This document shows, in pieces, positions 21,110 to 33,475 of a DNA stretch of 64,000 bases. A model generated the notes under the pieces. The model worked only from the letters and a program-made list of their open reading frames with translations. It did not search any database and was not told the origin of the DNA. The position numbers were made by a program, and so were the translations under genes. The first letter of the stretch is position 1, and each line of letters starts with the position of its first letter. Source of the DNA: Aquilaria yunnanensis (Eukaryota > Streptophyta > Magnoliopsida > Malvales > Thymelaeaceae); the NCBI GenBank assembly GCA_039654915.1, contig CM077594.1, positions 20,087,001 through 20,151,000 of the forward strand, written 5' to 3'.

Positions 21110-23869
21110 TAGTAACCTTGTGTTGTTGTCATCCCCATTTATATATCTTCACAGTTTTGTTGGTAATAATTATACATTCTTTCATTGAAATATCAGATAA
21201 TGACAGGAAAGAAATGTTACACTCTAGTTTCTGCTGTCTCTCCATTGAGAATGATATTAGTGTTCTGTGGTTTGGGATGCTCAAAAGATCAAAGAACTCG
21301 CTTTAGATCATTCCTGTCCAAACTTGTTGCCATTGAAAAAGAAAAAAGAAGAGAAAAGAAAAGAAAAGAAAAGAAAGGAGAATGTGCAGAGCTGAAAGTT
21401 GACAGAGCTATTGTTAGATCAAAACTACAGTTTGTTGTTCGGTCATAAGAAGGGGGCATCTGAATCTTTGTAAGCCCACCTAAGAATTACCTTCTGAGGA
21501 ATGATGACTAGATATTTCTGTAATGGGGAACACGCTGGGTTTCAAGTTCTTCTTGTCTTCTAGTAAGAATTGCCTTTATTCCATCATAATATAATGGCTT
21601 ATATCAGCAAGTATAAGCACCCATTTGAAGCAGCATATGCTGATGCTTTAATCCAATGCTCTGCTCTTTTTGATGAGTTAAATCTAACAGTGTTAGCTGT
21701 GTGCCCTAAAGGTAATACTCCTGATCTTGAAATAAAGGTCCTAAAATTAAATTTTTACTTCGCCAGATTGGGGAAGGATGAGTTTTAGTCTCATTGGATG
21801 TCCTATGACCCCCCAAAAAACTTAAAAAAAAAAACTAAAACATGTTATTCTTTCAAAGATGGCCTCTTGGTGGAGGTGTCATTGGTGAGTGTGAGGGGGC
21901 AAATACAAAGGGTTTTGAACATTCTATTGGCCTAAAATGCAATGTGAAGAAGATAAGTGGATGATTGAGTAGGCCATTTTAAAGGGAAACAATTGGGGAC
22001 TCAAGATTTTTAAGCTTGTAGTGGAAACTGACTTTGTCTACAATGGAATGATAGCAGGTGGTGCTATTGTGGTTAGTAATGATGGTTAGAGCACAACAAT
22101 CATTTCTTCTGGTTCTGGCATTGGTTTAGTCAATCTGATCTCTTTTGTCCTCATTCTGGATTTTCCATTCCACTTGCCCTAACTAATCCAAAATTGGGAA
22201 GCATCAAGCCTTTTGATGTAATTGTTAATTGGGGTTGTAAGAAAAGAAAAGAAAAACCGAAACCGAAACCAAAATCATAGTCAAAGGCGAAAATTGAACT
22301 AGAACTGAAATAGAACCGTATTTTTCAGTTATATTCAACTCGGTTTTGGTTCGGTTCAGTTAAGAAAACCCTAATTGGTAAGGGATTTATGCTTTAAGTT
22401 TAACCCTCAAAATGAGTAAGAAGAAGAAAGAACGTTATATAACTTGAATGTTGGGGGTCCCAAATGTTGCTGGTGTCAACTACCCATTTGAAACTGAAAG
22501 AGACTACAAACTGTATTTTGATGGTTTGGAAGAAAAGAACCACCGGTGATGGAATGATTCATTTAAGTTCAACTTTTCTTCCACCACTGATTCTTTTTTA
22601 AGACACATTTTTACAGCTCCCATCTACTAATCTATAGGAAATTGATTTGCCCTCTCTCCTACCACTTAACACCCAATTACTTAAAGTTGACTTTGGTAAC
22701 TTCTTTTTGGCACATCTATATGAGAGCTTAAGGGAAATGGTAAAAGGTATAAAAAAAAAATTTAAAAAAAGGCGCTTCTTAATGTTGTTTTGGAATACTT
22801 TATCAACAAAAAAATATATATAAATAAGTTAGATTAAATAAGTCAAAGTGATGGACGATCCTACGGATGGATTATCCTATGGATCTCCTCCGGTGTAATA
22901 TTTTTATGTGGTTTGCTTAAATACCATCGGGTCCTGCCTAATAACTCATTAGTCTCAGTCCTCAATTTTGTGTTGAGTTAGTCTAGCTGCTAATAGAGCG
23001 CATGCAGTTACGTCTCTCAAAGTTAATTTGTTTTAATTTAAATTTTTTTTTTTTTTTACATTTTTGTTTGTCTTGAATTAATTTTTTTTTAAAAGTCAAT
23101 ATTATGTAGATGTAATAACCTATTTGAAAGTAAATTTTCATGAAGTTATTAATTTTTTATGAATTTTTATAGTTTTATGCATTAAAAAAAGAAAAAATCA
23201 CAAAAATTTAATAAGATTATCAAAATTGTATTTTTGAGAAAGAGACAACAACAACAACAACAATAATAATCACAGAAATAGTGAAGAAACAAATGGGGGT
23301 CCATGAACCCCTTATGATCAAGGTTATCAAAATTGAGATTCCATATAAAATTCTTTTTTCTTTCTAAATTGTAGTTGTAAAATTGTGTTAGAATTGTTAA
23401 TTATAATCGTAGAATCTAACTAAATTGTTTATTTTACCTCTAATCATAAAATTGTAAAATTTAAAGATTTAAGTCGGAATTTTAACAATCGTGTTTATTA
23501 TACATATGAATCCCCCATTGGCAATGACTTGTATCTTCTGACAAGCTTCTTTTCATTAAGTGATTGAGGAAAAAACTATTCTTCGTGTCATTAAATACAA
23601 TGAATAGTGGAGAAATGCCCTTTGTTTTCGGTCATATAAGTTGGTGGTCACAACTTAAGTAGGGTGGGTGTCCTCTAGCAATTTGTGAATGTCGTTGGCC
23701 GGCAAATGCAGAAATGGTTGAATGTGTGTGTGTTGCTAAACGGCGTTGATCTAATCCAATCCAAAGAGTCTTGTGATTTAAGTTCAAGGACCGCGGCATG
23801 TTTGACCATTTTTTTGGTTCCTTTGACAAATTGGTGGGTGGTGGCTTCGACCAAATGTGCCTCCCCTGC
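21110..23869. other. Downstream of PUB17-like gene; intergenic
   Basis: 21110-21200 is the probable 3' UTR. A GAAAA-type microsatellite lies at about 21338-21377 and an ACA/ATA microsatellite at 23245-23270. At 22230-22370 words such as CCGAAACCGAAACC and, later, GGTTTTGGTTCGGTTC are inverted relatives, perhaps a worn MITE whose ends I cannot fix. No gene is recognised. Confidence 0.45.
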
Positions 23870-23877
23870 CTCCAAAG

Positions 23878-26800
23878 TAGAGGTGGGAGGTGGGCCGGGG
23901 TTGACCCAGCCCGAACCGGGACTGGACCGACAGTCAACTCCGGCCTGGATTGGTTAAACCCGCCCCGGAAAAAACCGTTATATTATAGGACGAGTATGGG
24001 TCCAATAGGAGGAGGAGACGCAAAAAAGACCGTCCCGAATTAGTCAAAACATGCAAACCGGCCCGACCGGGACCGGGACCGCCCCGCCTAGCGCCGCAAC
24101 GGCTCCCTGCCAATAACGTTAACCTGAAATTTTTTTTTTTTAAAAAAGGGCTAATTACACAGCAGGCCCTCTAACAGCTTTCTGCTCCATTTCAGCCCCC
24201 AAAATTTCATTTTTGCCCCTCCCAATAACTAAATTTCAAGGACTTTTTGGTCAAACTAATTTTTTCCCTACCCCTATAAATACCAATGCCATTTTCACTC
24301 AATCCTCACACAATCACTCAATCTCTCTTCTTCATCTACTATATTCTCTCAACCATTCTCCTTATTTTCTTAATCTCTTCCAAATTTCTTACTAATCTCT
24401 CCCTAATATCTTCATAATCCTCTATTGATTTTGCATTAATCACTACTATTAGTACGTGAGGCATGACTTCAAAAGGAAATGGCAAGTCAACAGATAGTTC
24501 ATCTTCCCGCAACACCGGCCTCCGAACCTTGTTCCGTCGTTGATCTCAGCTCGCCGATAAAGGCATTCCAATTCAAGAGTTTTACGACGATGATGCCGGA
24601 ATCGATATGACGAATTACGATTTGGGTCTCGACGATCAATTATCTGATGATGAAGTGAAAGAGTTGGATGCGATGGCGTCCGGGAATCCGTCAACAGAAC
24701 CGATGCCTACAAGTCATGAACCCCGCGTGGAGGAAACTCAAGCACAAGGTAAATCCACGAGACTAATTGCTTGAGTTTGAGAGCATTATGAGCTCATAAA
24801 CGAAGGGGAGTCGAGGTACGGGAAATGCAAACATTGCGGGAAAAAATTGGTGCATAGAAAAAATTCCGGCACTAGAACACTGAAGGGGCATATTGAAAAT
24901 CAACATTCTAACGTCCTTCCTAGTACCGGGACTAGTTCTAGAGGACAAACACAACTTCGGTCTACAACTGGGGCCGGCGGACCAGGTATATTTCGTTTTA
25001 ACCAACAATCTTGTAGAGAATGTATGGTAAATTGGATGATGCTTACCGAAAAACTTTTTTCATAAGCTGAAGACGTCCACCTAGAATCTTGGATAAAATC
25101 ACAATTAAATCTTGCATTTAGAAAAGTATCTAGGAAAACTGCTAGGAAAGAAAGCTTTAGACAATTTGAAGCCGGAAAATCAGATTTGCAAGCATATTTT
25201 TCTACTCTTGATCATTGTGTGGCATTTACTTCTGATATATGGACATCACTTATAGGTCAATCATTCTATTGTGTTACTTCTCATTGGATTTATTCTGATT
25301 GGATAATGCAAAAATGAATTTTTTCATTTAAGGTTATTGAAACAGATCATATTGGTTATCAAATATTTAATTGTATCTTAGAAACTTTATGTGATTATTT
25401 TTGTACTGATAAAGTTCTGTGCATTTCATTTGATAATGCTTCAAATAATGATGTTGCCGCTCGTCTTTTGAGTCAAAACTTAAAACCACCACTCAACAGT
25501 GCATTTTTTCACGTTAGATGCATGCGTCATATTTTGAATAATTGTGTGCAAAAGGGTTTAGAAGTTCTCCAAAATGAGATTTTGCCTATTCGAAACTCAT
25601 TAAAATATTTGATGTCTAGACCTGCTATTTTTCGTGAATTTAAAAGCTTTTGTATTGAAAATCAAAAACCATTTTCTTGGAAACGGTTTAAATTGGATTG
25701 CCCAACCCACTGGAACTCCACATATTTGATGTTGCAAGATGCATTGCCATATGCAAATTTTTTGTCACATTTCATGAATTTAAAAATGGGTTGTGAATTT
25801 CTTACGACTGAAATTTGGGAGAAATGTTCCAAAACCGGTGAATTGCTTAAGTTTTTTTACGAGGCAACTGAATTTTTCTCTGGTGTTTACTACACAACAA
25901 GTCATCAAGTTTTGTTTCATTTAATGAAGATCACATATGCTTTACATCAGTTTAAAAATGATGAGTTGTTAAAACCGACTGTCGAAGCCATACGGGTTAA
26001 CTGGCTTCAATATTTCTCAAACATTCCACCTATCTTTTTAGTCACTTTTTTACTTGACCCGTATGTAAAATTAATAGGCACAACAACATTGTTTGAAGAA
26101 ATTTTTCATACTTATTTAAAAATGTCTCATATAAATGTTTTGGCTATGTCTACTTCTGCTTCCGAGTACTTGTATTATTTATACAAGTTATATTGTGAAC
26201 GGCATTCGGATAAGGTAAGATCCGAAGCTCTTCAAACCGAGCCTTCAAGGAGATCAATCTCCTCAAGATTCAATCCGGCGCTCCAAATGCTCAAACGACC
26301 CCAACCGATGACATCGGGTTAGGTGAGGTTGATGACTATCTCAACACATCGTTCGAGGCAAGCGACCTCGACATCTTGGAGTGATGGAAACAAAAGAGAT
26401 TAAGATTTCCAATCTTGTTGCTAATCGCACAGGAGATTCTTGCCGTTCCAGTATTGACTGTCTCATCCGAGGCAGTGTTTAGTGCCGGAAAACGGGTGAT
26501 AACAGAAAAACGGTCAAAATTGACACCCGACGCGGTAGAAGTATGCGTGTTCAACCGAGATTAGGGCCTTACAGCACTCCGGCAGCAAGACCAAAAGAGT
26601 TTGGATGAGGAGGTAATATCCGATACCGAGACTTTAAATTTTTTTTTTCAATCATACATGTAGTTTGGCTTGAATTTGATCCGATTATGCTGTTCAGCAC
26701 AAATCATAGGTTTCTATTATTTATTATTTTCAGAACGTTTTTGCCATTTCAAAATGTAAAGCCCGTTACGATTATTTGTAAGTGCCGTTTGGCTTTTTAA

Positions 26801-27011
26801 CTTAATAAAACTTACACCGGAGATAGTGTTTTTTCTTAAAAATATTTATGACTTATATATATATATATATATATTAAAAAAAATGAATCCCAGCCCCCCG
26901 CCCCGAGACCGGCTCGGAACCGGCCCGCCTACAACAGGGCTGAGCCCAGTCCTCAGGACCTAGGCCCAGGACCAGCTGGGACCGGCCGGTCCTACCTGGT
27001 TCCTACCTCTA
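23878..27011. mobile_element. hAT transposon with perfect 8-bp TSD
   Basis: A 3134-bp element with short TIRs: the left end TAGAGGTGGG pairs with the inverted right end TAGAGGTAGG. It is flanked by the perfect 8-bp direct repeat CTCCAAAG (23870-23877 and 27012-27019), the hAT target size. The subterminal zones are rich in GGGACCGG/CCGGTCC-type words on both sides, as expected for transposase-binding sites in hAT elements. The element holds one transposase gene, inactivated by stop codons. A (TA)n tract lies near its right end at 26855-26873. Confidence 0.95.
24463..26663 (+). pseudogene. hAT transposase with BED finger, inactivated by stops
   Basis: From the ATG at 24463 one frame can be followed to a stop near 26663, with interruptions. 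In order: an N-terminal Ser-rich and acidic region; a BED zinc finger near 24783-24903 (CKHCGKK, then an H-x4-H-type end in HIENQH); the catalytic core with FTSDIWTS and FDNASNND Asp blocks; the open stretch 25468-26322 with CMRHILN and CPTHWNSTY; and the C-terminal dimerisation block with SSEAVFSAGKRVITEKRSKL. In-frame stops occur near 24541, 24772, 24778, 25063, 25315, 26381 and 26563. Several are Trp, Arg or Gln codons changed by single C-to-T or G-to-A steps, as expected from decay of methylated DNA. It cannot make a full transposase. Confidence 0.92.
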
Positions 27012-27166
27012 CTCCAAAGTTGCTCCACCGTTTCTGAGTTTTGGGGAATTAGTGGCTAAAATTAAAGAATTGGGGGTCTTGCTTGTGATTCAGCTGGTTT
27101 TGTATTATGGTGAGATATTGTTCCCAATTAAATGCAACCAATTCAATGTCTCACCTTTGTTGATTA

Positions 27167-27404
27167 CTTCTTCCATTTTACATTAATTGAACTTTTTAAC
27201 TATTTTAATTGAAGTTTGACATGAACATATTTATATTAATATATATTAAAAAAAATTCTTAAAAATGATATTTAGAACTATAATATTTAAAGTTTCATTT
27301 TCATATGAAATATTCATATTTTTATAATAGATTTTAAAAGAAATAAAATCATAAATTAATTACTATGAATAGTAAAAGAGTCAATTTTTGTGAAACGGAT
27401 GAAG
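27167..27404. mobile_element. Stowaway MITE, copy 1
   Basis: A 238-bp element bounded by TA on both sides (27165-27166 and 27405-27406). The left end CTTCTTCCATTTTACATTAA pairs with the inverted right end CTTCATCCGTTTCACAAAAA. It is closely related to the element at 31205-31441 in the same orientation. No coding sequence. Confidence 0.85.
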
Positions 27405-30400
27405 TATTATACATGTGTATAATTAGAAATACTAATTCACTCATAAGTTTTCATATGTAATTCACATCCATCTCAATAATTTGGCAAAATTGCCCTTGGT
27501 CAAAACTTTCCATCTCCCTTAAAAAACCTACCTCATTCTTGAAAATACCTCTATTGTCATTGTTGCCGTCGCTAACTTCGAGTAGTCATCACCTCCAGAT
27601 CTTCCATTATTACTCACCTCCAAATCGCAACATTGCAGTGCTCCTTCAAATCTTGCAACAATTGTGTGCCTCCATACCTAGTCTATTGTTCCGTTTTCTC
27701 TTTCAGGCTACCACAAATACTGCTCCTCTCTCATCCCCAACCAAATCATACGTAGAAACTATCTTCTTCAGTGTCATAGACAAAGATGCAAAGTGTCCAA
27801 ACAAATAGGCAAAAATATCTAGATAAGTATGTATAAACATCTGAAATAATATGCACATAATTTGTTCTCTCCACATAATATAAAAATCATTTTTTTTCTT
27901 TTCCAAAATAATATATAAAAGTGTTTGAATAAATATGTTAAAGCGTATATACAAATAGGTAAAAGTGTCCAAAGTAATATGTAAGTAATTTATTATCTTA
28001 AAAATAAAAGTATATGAAGCAATAAATAAAAATGTATGGATAAATATATAAAAGTGTCTAATGTTATATATAAAAATGACTTCAACAACATGTAAAAAAT
28101 TTATTCTTTCTAAATTTAAAAATGTCTGAAAGACTAAGACAAAGTGTCTAAATGAATTTGTAAATGTGTCTTAACAAAAATACAAAAGTGTAAATGAAGA
28201 TGCAATCTGACTCTTCTTCATTAGAGTTGATGCGCATTTCCTGCAATAGCACTAGTTTTTGGACTCACCACCTCTGATCATCGACTCACCAGTTCAACCG
28301 ACCTTGCTCACCGTCGAGTCGCCTCTAATGCCATGAACTTACTTGCCCAGTATTTGGATTTCGCTTGCTCAATACCGGAGCTTTGCTTAATATCCAGATC
28401 TCACTCTTAGCTGCTCTCTTTCTTAGTTGCTATTTTCTTTTGGCCGACAACTGAAATTGTGCTCCAATATTACTATTAATCACAACCGGATCCCTTTTCT
28501 CTTGGCCAGCGATTGTAATCACACTATTTTCTCCTAGTTGGTGGCTTCTGGCTTTTTTTTCCGGCTTCGATGCGATCTTTGCGATTTCAATCATAGCAGC
28601 TGACCAGTGCATATGCTAATTAGAGATTAACTTGGGGCATCATCGGGAAAGAAGGTCGGAAAGAATCGAGGAAAGCGCTTGGAAAAACAAAAGTGATTTA
28701 GGCTGAGGCGTAATTTTGGAAAATTATCCCGTCTAGTTACACACACTCCTCTATGGAGAGTTTTAGTCAATTGTGGGTTAGTGCTTTGTTGTGTCTCATG
28801 TTGGATAAGATTTCAAGATGGTTTTAAGGCTATTTGGTACTAACGGTAGAGGAACAAGATGGTTTGGATATGGGAAAAGAGCTTCATGTTGAGTAGACTA
28901 ACAAAAGGCACTTTTTCTTGGCCGGGGTCTCTGTGATTGAATATAGCGCGAAGGCAAGGCTAAAACCTAACTTTCTGACTTGAACCCAAAATTTCGGGTC
29001 AAGTTAAGCTTGTGTCTATGGGGGGATTAGTGAATTTGGGTGACACAAACTCAAAAAGAAAAAAGCTTAAAATCCTGGTTCGGTTTAGGCAAAATCCAAA
29101 AACCTGAACCAACCTGAAATCTCTAAACCCAATATAATTCTATACCCAAAAACATTAATACTTATGCTCCCCAACCTAAAGTACCACAACCTACTTGATA
29201 AATTACTATTATGGAGCTATTAGCCTCCACATCTTTTATGTAAAGGTGGATGTATATATATATATAAGTGGGGTCCATGGACTCTTTTTATTTAAACAAT
29301 GCGAGTAACTAGTATGTAAAATTAAGTTTGTACATTACTTTAAATTTTTATTAGACCCCACTATTCTTAATAAAAATATAGCAAAAAAAGCAAAAGTCAC
29401 TCATTATAAATTTTTTTTGTCATTCTTCTTTCTTATATTAAAATCATGGCTTAAATGTAACATTACCTTTGGACTTCATTTGATTGATATAGTTTATTCT
29501 CAATTACAAGTCAGCCTATTTTAGTCATTGAACTCAAACCAAGTTAAGTATAAACATTTCAACTAAATCATGTTAATCTTTAATACAAGTGTCAACTTTG
29601 TAAAAAAAAAAGACTTTTTTCTACTTGTTTTTAGTGTAAAATTATAAAATCTTCCATGTTTAGATTATTTTATTCAAAATAAACTAGAATTAGTATATTT
29701 GTAGGCAATCAACCTTGAGAAGTAGGATACTACAATTTTATTTTTTGAAAAATTAACTAAATATCATCATGTTTTACCTGAAAAAGTAACAGTAGTATTT
29801 TTCTTTTAAAATTCATTTTTAAAATTTTTAAACAATCTTAAAGACTAATTCAATTCAAACTTAAATACAAAACATATATATTAGTGACTTAGAAGTACTT
29901 TATTTTGAAAATCAATAAAATTTACTAACTTGCTTTAAATTAAAACTAAAGGGTACTCAAAATAATTTTTATTTGTACATATACTATTAGTAATTAGCTC
30001 AAAGACTTTTTACTTAGATGGTTTTTTTATACTAAAAAATTTACAAGAGAATGACTACAAGAGAGACATCTTCCTTAGATGGTTGTGTTATAGTTTAAAA
30101 TTTAACTTTTGATTAATTTAAATTTAAGATCGATCATAATTTAGGTTTATACATGGATCCCACTTTTAAAATATTCTAGATTTGTCACTACTTTTATGGG
30201 TTCATTTCTCATCTCTACTCTAAACCCTATCTTTCCCCCAATTTTTATCTCCAAAGAGATTGCTGCCCACCTTGGCCTCATATCTCATTTATCTTTAACT
30301 CCTATGATTTCCTTTCATCGTTTGTATTTCATCTCGTGGATCCTCTATCCTGCATCCCTAACGTTTCCCTTTGCCATTAACCCCCCCCCCCCATCCTCTA

Positions 30401-31127
30401 TCTCTCATCCTGGATGTCTCCCTTAGTTGTTGGCCCCTCCCTCTATCCTTGTCCTCCATCCTTGATGTGCTCAAGCCAAAATATAGACCTTTCTTTCTAT
30501 TTTGCATTGTAATTGAAGGCTCGTTATTGTCATTTTCTAATAAGAGAAGTCAAGAAATTTGAAGCTTATCATATATGGAGTTTTCATCTTGAACACCACC
30601 TTCATCATTTTTCTTGAACGCACTTTGACTTGACGTCATGTTTTCTAGACTGTATTAGAGTTTTTCTTGGTATATAAGAGGGGGTCAAGACAAGAATGGG
30701 AGATTAAACCTTGGAAATCAATGTCAAGGATTACCTTAACTCTTAACCATTGGGCCAAAATTTTGGTTATTGTCTAACAGTTACCTACATATCCTTGCTT
30801 TAGTTCCATCATTCATATTTTTCCTGAGCAATAAAAGACTTGAGCTTTCTTTATTTTGCAATCAACATTCTCACATTGTTGTCATTAGCCCCTGTTGATC
30901 AAATTGCCACCTAAAGTCTTTCAGAGTTGCTTATGGTTGAAACTGAAGAAGACACATCCAAAATCAACAAGGGAGCTACTTGACTTGCATGATGCACAAC
31001 TTCAGTGACAGATTTAATCTAATGTTAAAAATTTAAATGGCTTATTATTACAAATTTGTCCTCAACCTTTATTTTATTGTAAACTGGTATCAAATCATTA
31101 TATTTCATTGCATATTTGCCCGTAGTT
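27405..31127. other. Long gene-poor AT-rich stretch
   Basis: 27790-28200 loosely repeats an AAAAGTGTCTAAATAAATATGTA-like motif of about 30-45 bp (for example near 27935-28070), probably an old tandem array. 28230-28720 is richer in GC with gene-like composition but no coherent frame. 29250-29270 is a (TA)n tract. 30380-30391 is a short poly-C run. No recognised gene, RNA or element ends. Confidence 0.45.
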
Positions 31128-31659
31128 CAAGGTAGACACAAAAGCTTGATTTACAGAGAAGAAAACCTAATAATATAAATGGTTTATTAACTGTTAAAAT
31201 ATTGCTCCATCCATTTCGCATTAATTGACCCTTTTATTTTTTAATTGAAGTTTGACTTGAACATATTCATATCAATATGTATTGAAAAAAATTCTTAAAA
31301 AATGATATTTTGAAACTATAATATTTAAAGCTTTATTTTCACATAAAATATTCATATTTTTATAATAAATTTTTAAAGAAATAAAATAATAAATTAATTG
31401 CTATGAATAGTAAAAAGTCAATTTTTGTGTAACGGAGGAAGTATAACACAACTTGAATTTATCAGAAGATAACTATAGAACATTTTAAATTAGAATTTAT
31501 AAAGATAATGTTTGATAGTTACATCAGAGTTAACATATTCAAACTATTCAGTAACTGTCTCTCAACAAATTTAAATTGTGCCATAATTTTTTAACAGTTA
31601 ATTGACCATTTAAACTATTAATTTTCCTCTTTGTAGATTAAGCTTTTGTGCCTACCTTG
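31128..31659. mobile_element. Small TIR element interrupted by a Stowaway MITE
   Basis: The left arm 31128-31203 (CAAGGTAGACACAAAAGCTT ... TTAACTGTTAAAAT) pairs with the inverted right arm 31584-31659 (CAAGGTAGGCACAAAAGCTT ... TTAACTGTTAAAAA). The outer boundary and superfamily are uncertain because I could not identify a TSD. The Stowaway at 31205-31441 sits just inside the left arm. Confidence 0.5.
31205..31441. mobile_element. Stowaway MITE, copy 2
   Basis: A 237-bp element with left end CTCCATCCATTTCGCATTAA and inverted right end CTTCCTCCGTTACACAAAAA, followed by TA on the right; the left TA has become TG. It is same-family and same-orientation with 27167-27404, sharing AATTGAAGTTTGAC, ATTCTTAAAAA and CTATGAATAGTAAAA. 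Confidence 0.82.
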
Positions 31660-31663
31660 GCAG

Positions 31664-32715
31664 TGGTGGCTACAGGAATTTTTTTCCTATGGGGCAAAGT
31701 CAAAACATAATTTATATGTCATTAGTAAGTACCATATATTGGGCTAATAAATAGTGACATTTGTCCTTAGCAATTGTCCACGATGAGATCTTATTGCCAA
31801 AATTTAGAAATCCTTACGTATGCCATAAGAATGGTAGGGTTGATATATCAAATTAGCGAAATTACCAGGTTTCAAAACACAAAGTCAAATGCAATAATTA
31901 GTACATCAGAAAACAACAACAAAAATGCAATTGTTTTGTGGTTCAAAAGTAGGACACAAAATGCAATAGTCACTGGTAGAAGATAAGTGGAAGATAAAAT
32001 AACTAACCTTCTAATTTTCGACCAGCAAAAACACCAGGGGCAGCTGAGTAAGGAAATTAGGGATGAATTAATGAGTTTGATGAGTTGATCATGTTGGGCC
32101 ACAATCAGATGACAATGTTGGAGAGCTGATGACATAAGTTGGAGGGAATCTGTATTTGTGCTATTTAGGGATGACAGGTGGGGGTATTTAATAACAAATA
32201 AAGACCTAAAGATATATATTTATATACCCAAAGGTTTATAAAATTTCAGTGGCATAATTATAAAGTTGCTTTTGTACCTAGAGGTAGGGACCTGTATGTA
32301 ATGAATTAAAAAAAAAAAAAAGGTTAAGAACCTATTGGATTAGAGATTAGAGGCCATTGATACTATTTACACATTCGCGATTTATTTTCATTCAAAAGAA
32401 AAAGATTAATATTCACCACAAAGCAGGAACATTAGTAGTAATGTTGCACCTTTTCCTAATTGATTATATTGAAGGACTTGTTACTTGAGTACAAATTGTG
32501 TAACATTTTAATCCATAATAGAAACCCACATATGTTAATGGAAAATGAAAGTGTCACAGTTCACGACTCACTAACAAGATAGGAGCTTGCATGTGGTTGA
32601 ACGTGTGTATGTGTGACACAAACACACTCTGAACAAGATAACTGACAAAAAATCACACGAAAAAACGTTGCTAAGATGTTATATATAAATATTATTTAAT
32701 AACCCAACATCAAAA
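31664..32715. other. Intergenic DNA upstream of tRNA-Glu
   Basis: No protein gene recognised. Close to the tRNA, AT-rich DNA (ATATATAAATATTATTTAAT near 32681) and a CAACATCAAAA stretch precede the mature 5' end. Plant tRNA genes often carry TATA-like and CAA motifs there. Confidence 0.45.
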
Positions 32716-32787
32716 TCCGTTGTCGTCCAGCGGTTAGGATATCTGGCTTTCACCCAGGAGACCCGGGTTCGATTCCCGGCAACGGAA
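32716..32787 (+). tRNA. tRNA-Glu (anticodon TTC)
   Basis: A 72-nt nuclear-type tRNA with no intron. The acceptor stem TCCGTTG pairs with CAACGGA, leaving A as discriminator base. The D-arm/box A region contains AGCGGTTAGGAT. The anticodon stem TCTGG/CCAGG encloses the loop CTTTCAC with anticodon TTC at 32749-32751. The T arm reads ACCCGGGTTCGATTCCCGG (box B GGTTCGATTCC). CCA is not encoded. A TTTT run at 32792-32795 can serve as the Pol III terminator. Promoters are internal (boxes A and B). It should decode GAA and GAG codons. Confidence 0.97.
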
Positions 32788-32795
32788 TTTATTTT

Positions 32796-33475
32796 CATTC
32801 ACGTTATATAACCCACTGGCGTACTTTTGATTATTTCATTCACGTTATATTTTATCATTTATATACCCCGCCAATTAAAGATATCGCAGATATAAGGAGA
32901 CCTAAATTTTTATTTGTTTTGATTATCAAAATTTTATTTATTCAAATGTATTATAGATTTTCTGGTAAGTAATTCTAACGTTCGATAAATATTTAAACCA
33001 TAAGAACTTTAAGTTGTGTAAAAGCTTTTCAGTAATTATAAGTTACCCTAGATAAAAGGATAGTTCCGATCTATTACAAAATCTGGGGAGTTGAAAAAAT
33101 AATTTTCAAGAAATTTTTAAAAATTAATTAAACGTAGTTACCTTTATAAATACCGACTATTTTCTAAAATTGTATACCAATTGAAATTCTATAATTTAAG
33201 AAATCTGAAAATTAATTTTGAAATATTTTCTGTAAAAAATTATTTAATTTTTTTGGTTGGATAAGGAAAAAGGTTCATAAGAAACTAATTAGTTTATAAA
33301 AAGTATTATTCAAATGGATATTAACTAAAATAAATTATTAGCTTTCGAATAATTTTAATTCTATAAAAAAATGTAAAAGTAAGCGGTTTTTGAAAATATA
33401 TGAAAAATAAAGCTGTAACATTTATTGTATAACAAAGGTATTCTCATTATACGGAAAAAAGAAGAAAAAAAGAAG
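32796..33475. other. AT-rich intergenic DNA
   Basis: Just after the tRNA, TTTCATTCACGTTATA occurs twice (near 32793 and 32836), a short local duplication. Otherwise featureless up to the 3' end of the minus-strand gene. Confidence 0.5.

Noticed and set aside
21338..21448. Lys/Glu-rich ORF downstream of the U-box gene
   Set aside because: It is the translation of a GAAAA-type microsatellite.
23685..27190. Host gene interrupted by the hAT element
   Set aside because: A plus frame does continue across the target site if the element and one TSD are removed, but it lacks an ATG start, matches no family, and its end falls in a MITE; probably chance.
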